Assembly: GCA_934525845.1 (NCBI GenBank)
Contig: CAKSZS010000064.1
Coordinates: 1-7,484 of the forward strand
DNA length: 7,484 nt
Source of the DNA: an uncultured Faecalibacterium sp.
Lineage (GTDB): Bacteria > Bacillota > Clostridia > Oscillospirales > Ruminococcaceae
Direction: 5' to 3'
This document shows positions 1 to 5,043 of the stretch, one piece after another. Numbering within the stretch: the first letter of the stretch is position 1; each line of letters begins with the position of its first letter. A program made the position numbers and the translations under genes. The notes below the pieces were generated by a model. The model was not told where the DNA came from. It did not search any database and saw only the letters and a program-made list of their open reading frames with translations.

Positions 1-46
1 CGTCGAGAGCGGCGCTGGTAATCAGCATGGTTTCGTACTTTGCCAT
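1..46 (-). CDS. rpsF: Ribosomal protein bS6, N-terminal fragment (cut by window edge)
   Basis: Only the first 15 codons are present; the gene continues beyond base 1. The minus strand reads MAKYETMLITSAALD, which matches the conserved start of bacterial ribosomal protein S6 (M-x-K/R-Y-E-T-M, the first beta strand). bS6 binds the 30S platform as a heterodimer with bS18. In most bacteria rpsF is followed by ssb and rpsR, so those would be expected just outside the window. The start is fixed by a strong AGGAGG Shine-Dalgarno at 56-61, nine bases before the ATG, and by a consensus promoter further upstream. The identification rests on a short stretch plus this context, so it is likely but not proven. 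Confidence 0.8.
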   Translation of the reverse strand, partial: MAKYETMLITSAALD

Positions 47-73
47 TTTGTAGCACCTCCTTTTGGACTTAAG

Positions 74-147
74 GGTCTTGCCAACCGGCAAGACCAAGGG
101 TACACAGACTGCGGCATCGCGGCCTGTGCGGCGTGTCTGTTCAGACA
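74..147 (-). promoter_or_regulatory. Structured rpsF leader, possible S6:S18 autoregulatory element
   Basis: The leader RNA holds several inverted repeats. Nearest the gene is a perfect 9-bp hairpin, GGTCTTGCC/GGCAAGACC (87-95 with 74-82, 4-nt loop), ending 12 bases before the Shine-Dalgarno. Further upstream, bases 104-109 can pair with 135-140 (6 bp). Competing options are a local hairpin at 134-147 and a CACAG/CTGTG pairing (124-128 with 103-107). CCG triplets lie inside the 104-140 stem, at 112-114, 120-122 and 129-131. A leader motif bound by the S6:S18 complex, with CCG in a bulge between a stem and a hairpin, is known upstream of many rpsF operons. That this leader is an instance is inference. 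There is no T-run, so it does not look like a terminator. Confidence 0.5.
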
Positions 148-154
148 GCAATTT

Positions 155-183
155 ATTATAGCAAGCACAGCAAAATTTGTCAA
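155..183 (-). promoter_or_regulatory. Consensus sigma-A promoter of rpsF
   Basis: On the minus strand TTGACA (178-183) and TATAAT (155-160) are separated by exactly 17 bp. Both hexamers match the vegetative consensus perfectly, as expected for a ribosomal protein operon. The predicted transcript start is near base 148, giving a leader of about 100 nt. The AT-rich tract at 184-206, directly upstream, could act as an UP element. Confidence 0.88.
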
Positions 184-206
184 GCTTTTTCCGGTAAAAA
201 TATTTT

Positions 207-235
207 TTGATTTTTTTGTGCAGGAAGACTATAAT
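207..235 (+). promoter_or_regulatory. Promoter of the antiporter gene
   Basis: TTGATT (207-212, 4 of 6 to consensus) and TATAAT (230-235, 6 of 6) are 17 bp apart. The start of transcription should fall near base 242, leaving a 5' leader of about 70 nt. The -35 lies only 23 bp from the -35 of the divergent rpsF promoter, so the two share one AT-rich segment. Confidence 0.75.
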
Positions 236-246
236 AGAGTCGCTTT

Positions 247-272
247 CCGGCGCAGTCTGTGCCGGCGGGCAC
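247..272 (+). promoter_or_regulatory. Overlapping alternative hairpins in the antiporter 5' leader
   Basis: Bases 247-254 (CCGGCGCA) can pair with 258-265 (TGTGCCGG), giving 8 bp with one G-U pair. Bases 259-263 (GTGCC) can instead pair with 268-272 (GGCAC). The two share 259-263 and cannot form together. An A-run and T-run (280-285 and 289-294) follow, before the ribosome binding site. The structures are visible, but any switching role is speculative, and a chance effect of a GC-rich stretch is possible. Confidence 0.3.
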
Positions 273-312
273 CGGGGTAAAAAAAGTATTTTTTGAAAAG
301 GAAGGGTATCTC

Positions 313-1509
313 ATGTATTCGGTTTTCCGCAATCTGGCGATCATCATCCTGAGCGCCAAGTTCTTCGCCCTGCTGGCGCGCAAATGCAAAGCGCCGCAGG
401 TGGTCGGCGAGATCATCGCCGGCCTGGTCATTGGCCCGTGCCTCCTGAATCTGGTGCAGACCAGTGACACCATCGCCGTTTTTGCCGAGATCGGCGTGGT
501 GCTGCTGATGTTCACCACGGGCCTGGGCACCAACCTGAAAGAGCTGATCAAGGCTGGCCCCATCGCCACGCTGGTGGCCTGCGTGGGCGTGGCCGTGCCC
601 CTGATCGGCGGCACCTTATTATATGGTGCATTCTACGGCTTTGCCGCCGTGGGCAGCACGGAGTTCTACCGGGCGCTGTTCATCGGCACCATCATGACCG
701 CCACCAGCGTGTCCATCACGGTGGCCACCCTGCAGGAGCTGGGCCACCTGAAGAGCTTTCTGGGCACCACCATCGTCAGCGCGGCGGTCATTGATGATGT
801 TATCGGCATCGTGGTGCTCACCTGCGTGCTGGGCGCCAGCAGCGGCACCGGCACCGGCCTGGGCAAGGTGCTCATCAACACGGCGCTGTTCTTCCTGGTG
901 GCCATCGGCGTGGGCGTGGTGATCTACTTTGTCATGAAGTGGCTGGACAACCGCAACCCCCACACCCAGCGCATCACCATCATCAGCATGGCGTTCTGCT
1001 TTGCCATGGCCTACCTCGCCGAGCAGTATTTCGGCATCGCGGACATCACGGGCGCGTACATCGCGGGCATCGTGCTCTGCTCCCTGAACGACGCCCCCTA
1101 TGTGGAGCGCCGGGTGGACATCAGCAACTACGTCATGTTTGCGCCGGTGTTCTTCGTCAGCATCGGCCTGAAGACCGACATCAGCGGCCTGACGCCGGAG
1201 ATCCTGCTGTTCTGCGTCTGCTTCGTGGCGGTGGCGCTCGTCACCAAGATCATCGGCTGCGGCCTGGCCGCGAAGATCTGCCGGTTCAGCTGGGCGGACT
1301 CCCTCAAGGTGGGCGTCGGCATGATGACCCGCGGCGAGGTGGCGCTGATCGTGGCCCAGAAGGGTCTGGCGGTCGGCGTGGTGGACCCGGTGTACTTCAC
1401 CGCCGTCATCCTGCTGATCGTGGTATCCAGCGTGGCGACCCCGCTGGTGCTGAAGGCGCTGTTCACGAAGCAGCCCCCGCAGACCCACCCCAGCCAGGTG
1501 CAGGCATGA
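313..1509 (+). CDS. CPA2-family (Kef-type) cation:proton antiporter
   Basis: A predicted inner-membrane antiporter of 398 aa exchanging Na+ or K+ for H+. The whole length is hydrophobic and fits the Na+/H+ exchanger domain of about 12 membrane segments. Family hallmarks in order are VVGEIIAGLVIGP (30-42), MTATSVSITV (128-137), the paired acidic residues D161-D162 in AAVIDDVIG that bind the cation in this family, GAYIAGIVL (247-255), FFVSIGLKTDI (280-290) and MMTRGEVALIVAQKGL (337-352). It stops after the membrane domain, with a short polar tail, and lacks the C-terminal RCK/TrkA-N domain of full KefB/KefC. The chosen ATG at 313 follows AAGGAAGGG at 298-306. An in-frame ATG at 259 lies 54 bases upstream, has no ribosome binding site and would add a non-conserved, mostly polar leader. 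It has its own promoter and terminator, so it appears monocistronic. Which ion it moves cannot be told from the sequence. Confidence 0.9.
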   Translation: MYSVFRNLAIIILSAKFFALLARKCKAPQVVGEIIAGLVIGPCLLNLVQTSDTIAVFAEIGVVLLMFTTGLGTNLKELIKAGPIATLVACVGVAVPLIGGTLLYGAFYGFAAVGSTEFYRALFIGTIMTATSVSITVATLQELGHLKSFLGTTIVSAAVIDDVIGIVVLTCVLGASSGTGTGLGKVLINTALFFLVAIGVGVVIYFVMKWLDNRNPHTQRITIISMAFCFAMAYLAEQYFGIADITGAYIAGIVLCSLNDAPYVERRVDISNYVMFAPVFFVSIGLKTDISGLTPEILLFCVCFVAVALVTKIIGCGLAAKICRFSWADSLKVGVGMMTRGEVALIVAQKGLAVGVVDPVYFTAVILLIVVSSVATPLVLKALFTKQPPQTHPSQVQA

Positions 1510-1535
1510 CCTTTTTCCCATCCCGAACCGATCCG

Positions 1536-1569
1536 GAGGACGGCGCACGATGCGCCGCCCTCTTTTTTT
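1536..1569 (+). terminator. Rho-independent terminator of the antiporter gene
   Basis: A perfect 7-bp stem, CGGCGCA/TGCGCCG (1541-1547 with 1551-1557), has a CGA loop. After one A-C mismatch it is extended by four more pairs (1536-1539 with 1559-1562). Seven T residues follow (1563-1569). The T-run only works for plus-strand transcripts, and it overlaps the stop codon of the converging kinase gene. Confidence 0.93.
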
Positions 1570-2176
1570 ATTCCCGGGCGATCCCTGCCCGGCCGGCGCA
1601 CCAGCGGGCGGCCTGCTCCCCTGCCTGCACGGCGGTCAGGCCCTCCGTCTGCAGCACGGTCACATTCTCCCGGTTCCGGAACCATTCCCGTTTCAGCGGC
1701 AGCAGGTGGGTGCAGTAGTGGCTGAAAAAGCCCCGGGAACGGGCAGCATCCCCTTCTTTGCGGGCGCGCAGGACGGCATCCGGTGCGTCCAGAAACAGGA
1801 TGTGTTCCGGCCAGTACGCCTGCACGGCAGCAAGCTCCGGTGCCAGCGCCTGCCGGATGGCCTCCGTGTCCCAGTCCAGCCCCTTGCTCCGGGGATAGCA
1901 GAGGGTGTAGAACACGATCTCCTCCGCGCCGAAGTCCATGACGGACACCGGATGCTGCTGTGCCGCCCGCCCGCGTGCCAGCTCGTTCTGCAGGAACAGG
2001 CGCTGGATCTCCAGATAATCCTCATACCGGTCCTTGTTCAGCCCGCGGCGCCGGATCTCCGCCAGCACCGCCGTGTTGTCCTCGAAAAACACCTGCACCC
2101 CCGGCAGGTTCTCCTGAATAAAATGGGCAGCGGTGGTCTTGCCCACCGCCATGCAGCCCTGCAGCGATAAGATCAT
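1568..2176 (-). CDS. P-loop kinase-like ATP-binding protein, substrate unknown
   Basis: A small cytoplasmic protein of 202 aa. The N-terminus MILSLQGCMAVGKTT carries a Walker A loop (G7-x4-G12-K13-T14) straight after the first beta strand, as in nucleoside/nucleotide kinases and related small-molecule kinases. FFEDN (30-34) lies where such kinases carry the acidic residue after strand 2. HILFLDAPDAVLRAR (125-139) looks like the strand and following helix before the lid, and the Arg-rich stretch 137-148 could be the lid. I cannot assign a substrate. Deoxynucleoside-kinase-like or shikimate/gluconate-kinase-like roles are both possible. The start at 2176 is set by AAAGGAGGG (2184-2192) and by the P-loop needing to lie at the N-terminus; the frame stays open far upstream, but that part is antisense to the neighbouring repressor gene. 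It is a single-gene unit, divergent from lacI and convergent with the antiporter. No terminator is seen after it on its own strand. Confidence 0.75.
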   Translation of the reverse strand: MILSLQGCMAVGKTTAAHFIQENLPGVQVFFEDNTAVLAEIRRRGLNKDRYEDYLEIQRLFLQNELARGRAAQQHPVSVMDFGAEEIVFYTLCYPRSKGLDWDTEAIRQALAPELAAVQAYWPEHILFLDAPDAVLRARKEGDAARSRGFFSHYCTHLLPLKREWFRNRENVTVLQTEGLTAVQAGEQAARWCAGRAGIARE

Positions 2177-2198
2177 GGATCTGCCCTCCTTTGCCGCC

Positions 2199-2227
2199 AG
2201 TATACCACAGCCGCCCCGGATCGAAAA
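2199..2227 (-). promoter_or_regulatory. Probable promoter of the kinase-like gene
   Basis: On the minus strand TATACT (2199-2204, 5 of 6 to consensus) is preceded by TGG, an extended -10. The hexamer 17 bp upstream (TTTTCG, 2222-2227) is a poor -35. Transcription would begin near 2192, at the edge of the Shine-Dalgarno, so the leader would be only about 16 nt. Confidence 0.45.
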
Positions 2228-2361
2228 GGGCAGCATCCCCCTGCCCTTCCGGCGCATTTTTCCGCGCCCGGAAGTTACAAAACGGTACGGTTCTTCCGGA
2301 AGTTTCTGATCTGTTCCGGGAATTTGCGGAACTGCCGGATGGTTTTGCGGTGCGGGCAGAC

Positions 2362-2400
2362 CAACCTGCACAAAAGCGGGGGAGCGTTGTGTACAGGTTG
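2362..2400. promoter_or_regulatory. Imperfect 12-bp dyad upstream of the lacI promoter
   Basis: CAACCTG-CACAA (2362-2373) is matched by TTGTG-TA-CAGGTTG (2387-2400). This gives 12 paired positions around a 13-nt centre, with a 2-base insertion in one arm. It ends 22 bp before the -35 of lacI. The placement suggests a binding site for an activator or second regulator, or an RNA stem if transcription starts further upstream. Its role is unknown. Confidence 0.4.
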
Positions 2401-2421
2401 CACGAAACTGTTTTTTCATTC

Positions 2422-2450
2422 TTGATTTTTTATACGGAATGTGCCATACT
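2422..2450 (+). promoter_or_regulatory. Probable promoter of lacI and the mal operon
   Basis: TTGATT (2422-2427) and CATACT (2445-2450) are 17 bp apart. TGC directly before the -10 makes it an extended -10, which offsets the 4 of 6 match in each hexamer. The predicted start is near 2457, directly before the palindromic operator. Confidence 0.6.
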
Positions 2451-2459
2451 ATAGCCACT

Positions 2460-2483
2460 GGAAACGTTCCCGACAACGTTTCC
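2460..2483. promoter_or_regulatory. LacI-family operator palindrome
   Basis: A perfect inverted repeat has 9-base arms GGAAACGTT and AACGTTTCC around CCCGAC, so the dyad centre falls on a CG step (2471-2472). Each arm also holds an AACGTT core like the centre of ordinary LacI-family or cre sites. It covers roughly +3 to +26 from the predicted start, where a bound repressor would block transcription. The adjacent lacI gene is the obvious source of the protein, so autoregulation is likely. Confidence 0.8.
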
Positions 2484-2515
2484 GATAGTTCTTTCAGAGA
2501 TGAGGGATTCCGGCA

Positions 2516-3523
2516 ATGGGCAACATGACGATCAAAGACATCGCCCGCATCAGCGGCTGCTCGGTCAGCACGATCTCGCGGGTCATCAACGATCGCCCCG
2601 ATGTGCGGCCGGAGACCAAAGAGCACGTTCTGCAGGTCATGCGGGAAGCAGGCTTTGTGCCTAACACCAACGCCCGGCAGCTGAAGATCCAGCAGTCCCG
2701 CAGCCTGGTGTTCGTGGTCAAGGGAACCCGCAACATCTTCTTTTCGGACTTTCTCGTGCAGCTGCAGCGGGCGGCAACGCTCTACGGCTACAACGGCATC
2801 GTCTCCTATCTGGACGAGAATGCCAACGAGATCGACGCCGCCGAGAAGATCCTGCGGGAGATCAAGCCCAAGGGCATGATCTTCCTGGGCGGCAGCGTGG
2901 CCAACTTCCAGAAGGGCTTTGCCAACATCAGCGTGCCCTCGGTGCTGGCCACCCTGGTTTCCGACGAGCTGCACTTTCCCAACCTGTCCATGGTGGGGGT
3001 GGATGACCGGGCAGCCGCCTATCAGGCTGTGTCCTACCTCATCCAGCAGGGCCATCGCAAAATCGCCGTGCTGGGCGGCCCGGCCACGAGCCACCCCAGC
3101 ATGATGCGCCGTCAGGGTGCGCAGCAAGCCATGGAGGATGCGGGCATCCGCTTTGAGGACAAGCTGTACGGCCTGTCCAACTACGACTTCGAGTCCGCCT
3201 ACCACGCCATGAACAGTCTGCTGGCCCGCCGGGCGGAGTTCACCGCCCTGTTCGCCATGAGCGATGTCATCGCCTTTGGTGCCATCCGGGCGCTGGTGAG
3301 CGCTGGGCTCCGGGTGCCGGAGGATGTTTCGGTCATCGGCTTTGATGGCATTACGATGTCCCGCTACTGTGTGCCTGTGATGACCACCATCGTACAGCCC
3401 AGCGAGCAGATCGCCCTCCAGAGCATTGAGCTGCTGGTGCGGCAGATCGAGCACGGCACCCCCGCTCAGACCGTGACGTTGCAGCCGGAGCTGCAGCAGG
3501 GTGAGAGCGTAAGGGCCCTCTGA
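2516..3523 (+). CDS. LacI-family transcriptional repressor, probable regulator of the maltodextrin genes
   Basis: A full-length 335-aa LacI/GalR regulator. Residues 5-25 (TIKDIARISGCSVSTISRVIN) are the helix-turn-helix. The hinge helix lies around 51-58 (NARQLK). The periplasmic-binding-protein-like effector domain runs from about 63 to the end, with GVDDRAAAYQAVSYL (161-175), the GHRKIAVLGG strand (179-188), FAMSDVIAFGAIRAL (246-260) and VSVIGFDGI (271-279), all standard for the family. The start at 2516 has GAGGGA at 2502-2507 at good spacing; the ATG at 2525 would be too far from it. Its place before malE and behind a LacI-type palindrome points to control of malto-oligosaccharide uptake, released by a sugar. 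The ligand is inferred from neighbours. A paralogue for another alpha-glucoside cannot be excluded. Confidence 0.88.
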   Translation: MGNMTIKDIARISGCSVSTISRVINDRPDVRPETKEHVLQVMREAGFVPNTNARQLKIQQSRSLVFVVKGTRNIFFSDFLVQLQRAATLYGYNGIVSYLDENANEIDAAEKILREIKPKGMIFLGGSVANFQKGFANISVPSVLATLVSDELHFPNLSMVGVDDRAAAYQAVSYLIQQGHRKIAVLGGPATSHPSMMRRQGAQQAMEDAGIRFEDKLYGLSNYDFESAYHAMNSLLARRAEFTALFAMSDVIAFGAIRALVSAGLRVPEDVSVIGFDGITMSRYCVPVMTTIVQPSEQIALQSIELLVRQIEHGTPAQTVTLQPELQQGESVRAL

Positions 3524-3535
3524 ATTTTGTATTCC

Positions 3536-3553
3536 CTCCGTCGAAGGACGGAG
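3536..3553 (+). other. Hairpin between lacI and malE
   Basis: CTCCGTC/GACGGAG (3536-3542 with 3547-3553) forms a perfect 7-bp stem with a GAAG loop, 13 bases after the lacI stop. It is followed by AT-rich sequence but not by a T-run, so at most it is a weak terminator. It could instead mark an RNA processing or stabilising site protecting the malE message. I see no good promoter between it and malE. Confidence 0.55.
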
Positions 3554-3597
3554 AGTATATAGTTGATCTTTAATTTTAATAAGAAGGAGAACTTATT

Positions 3598-4938
3598 ATG
3601 AAAAAGATGATCACTCGTCGTAACTTCCTGAAGGCCGCTGGCGTTTCCGCCGCTGCTCTGGGTCTGGCTGCCTGCGGCGGTTCTTCCAGCAGCACCGCTT
3701 CCTCTGCCGCCGGTTCTACCGCTGCTTCCAGCACCGCTGCAAAGGCAGACGGCAAGGTCTACTACCTGAACTTCAAGCCCGAGCAGGATCAGGCTTGGCA
3801 GGATCTGGCTAAGGTCTACACCGAGGAGACCGGCGTGCCCGTGACCGTGGTCACCGCTGCTTCCGGCCAGTACGAGACCACCCTGATGAGCGAGATGGAG
3901 AAGAGCGAGGCTCCCACCCTGTTCCAGGTGAACGGCCCTGTGGGTCTGGCCAACTGGAAGGATTACTGCTACGACCTGTCCGGCAGCCAGCTGTACGGTG
4001 AGCTGACCAGCGACTCCTTCGCTCTGAAGGACGGCGACGCCGTTGCCGCGATCGCCTACGTTATCGAGACCTACGGCATCATCTACAACAAGGAGCTGCT
4101 GACCGCCGCCGGCTATACCCAGGACGACATCAAGGGCTTTGACGATTTGAAGAAGGTCGCTGATGACATCCAGGCTCGCAAGGCTGAGCTGGGCGTGGAC
4201 GGTGCCTTTACCTCCGCTGGTATGGACGGTTCTTCTGACTGGCGTTTCAAGACCCATCTGGCCAACCTGCCCATCTACTACGAGTACAAGGCAGACGGCA
4301 TCGGCTCCACCGACGCCATCAAGGGCACCTATCTGGACAACTACAAGCAGATCTGGGACCTGTACATCACCGACTCCACCTGTGACCCCAAGCTGCTGGC
4401 TTCCAAGACCGGCAACGACGCTGTGGCGGAATTCGTGGACAAGAAGGCTGTGTTCTATCAGAACGGCACCTGGGCTTACGGCGATGTTTCCAGCCTGGGT
4501 GACGACAACCTGGGTATGCTGCCCATCTACATCGGCGCAGAGGGCGAAGAGAACCAGGGCCTGTGCACCGGTTCCGAGAACTTCTGGTGTGTCAACAACG
4601 CCGCTTCTGAGGCTGATATCCAGGCTACGCTGGACTTCCTGTACTGGTGTGTTACTTCCGACAAGGGCACCTCTGCCATGGCAGACGACATGGGCTTCGT
4701 GATCCCCTTCAAGGCTGCCAAGGCTTCTACCAACCCCCTGATCGCCATTGCCAACGATTACGTGGCAGCCGGCAAGACCAGTGTGGACTGGTGCTTCTCC
4801 ACCATGCCTTCCGAGGAGTGGAAGAACGGCGTGGGCAGCGCACTGACTGCATACGCAGCCGGCACCGGCAAGTGGGACGACGTTGTCACCGCATTTGTGG
4901 ATGGCTGGGCCAAGGAGTACAAGCTGGCCAACGGCTAA
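3598..4938 (+). CDS. malE: Sugar ABC transporter substrate-binding lipoprotein (maltodextrin type)
   Basis: A 446-aa extracellular solute-binding protein of family 1 that captures the sugar outside the cell and delivers it to the two permeases. The N-terminus has a twin-arginine-like motif T6-R-R-N-F-L-K12, a short hydrophobic core and a lipobox L23-A-A-C26, so C26 should be lipidated. Residues 27-50 are a Ser/Ala/Thr-rich linker. The mature domain starts with KVYYLNFKPEQDQAW; ETYGIIYNKELL (about 154-165) is typical of sugar-binding members. AAGGAG at 3584-3589, eight bases before the ATG, supports the start. Compared with neighbours it is visibly enriched in GCT, GGT and TCT/TCC codons, which suggests selection for high expression. 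It lies between lacI and a terminator, ahead of malF. The maltodextrin assignment comes mainly from malQ and the LacI context; another oligosaccharide is possible. Confidence 0.85.
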   Translation: MKKMITRRNFLKAAGVSAAALGLAACGGSSSSTASSAAGSTAASSTAAKADGKVYYLNFKPEQDQAWQDLAKVYTEETGVPVTVVTAASGQYETTLMSEMEKSEAPTLFQVNGPVGLANWKDYCYDLSGSQLYGELTSDSFALKDGDAVAAIAYVIETYGIIYNKELLTAAGYTQDDIKGFDDLKKVADDIQARKAELGVDGAFTSAGMDGSSDWRFKTHLANLPIYYEYKADGIGSTDAIKGTYLDNYKQIWDLYITDSTCDPKLLASKTGNDAVAEFVDKKAVFYQNGTWAYGDVSSLGDDNLGMLPIYIGAEGEENQGLCTGSENFWCVNNAASEADIQATLDFLYWCVTSDKGTSAMADDMGFVIPFKAAKASTNPLIAIANDYVAAGKTSVDWCFSTMPSEEWKNGVGSALTAYAAGTGKWDDVVTAFVDGWAKEYKLANG

Positions 4939-4972
4939 GCCTTTGACCGGAGTTTTCTCTAAGAACTGAACC

Positions 4973-5014
4973 GGGAGGCGGGCGAAGAAGTTCGCCCCGC
5001 CTCCCTTCTTTTTT
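4973..5014 (+). terminator. Intercistronic terminator/attenuator between malE and malF
   Basis: GGGAGGCGG (4973-4981) pairs with CCGCCTCCC (4997-5005), then GCGAA (4982-4986) with TTCGC (4991-4995). This makes a 14-bp GC-rich stem with one bulged C and a GAAG loop, followed by TTCTTTTTT (5006-5014). No usable promoter follows it, so it probably allows partial read-through, keeping malE transcript above malFGQ. Confidence 0.9.
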
Positions 5015-5043
5015 GACAACCACTCCATCGCAGGAGGTATATC

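Larger units (their letters stand above)
2205..2459. other. Non-coding region between kinase and lacI, rich in inverted repeats
   Basis: No convincing gene lies here. From left to right it holds an 8-bp inverted repeat AAGGGCAG/CTGCCCTT (2226-2233 with 2241-2248), a cluster of CCGGAA/TTCCGG motifs between 2247 and 2338, a long dyad at 2362-2400, and the lacI promoter. The cluster includes two direct copies of CCGGAAGTT (2268-2276, 2296-2304), a perfect 10-bp palindrome (2293-2302) and GTTCCG/CGGAAC (2313-2318 with 2327-2332). An open frame of 87 codons on the plus strand (2191-2454) has no ribosome binding site and runs through the promoter, so it is not called. Confidence 0.55.

Noticed and set aside
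259..312. Upstream ATG for the antiporter (18 extra residues)
   Set aside because: No Shine-Dalgarno precedes it, and the extra residues fall in the hairpin-rich leader. ATG 313 has a good ribosome binding site and begins the hydrophobic domain.
2226..2248. Inverted repeat AAGGGCAG/CTGCCCTT as a terminator
   Set aside because: On the minus strand only four Ts follow, two of them within the stem, and there is no gene upstream on that strand to terminate. It remains an unexplained repeat.
2191..2454. Plus-strand open frame of 87 codons between the kinase and lacI
   Set aside because: It has no ribosome binding site, its composition is not protein-like, and it overlaps both divergent promoters and the dyads.
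2177..3454. Upstream extension of the kinase frame on the minus strand, opposite lacI
   Set aside because: It would put the P-loop over 400 residues into the protein and run antisense through lacI and its operator. The ribosome binding site at 2184-2192 marks the true start.
5013..5043. A possible promoter before malF: TTGACA (5013-5018) with TATATC (5038-5043)
   Set aside because: The spacer would be 19 bp and the -10 touches the ATG, so transcription would begin inside malF. TTGACA arises at the end of the terminator T-run.
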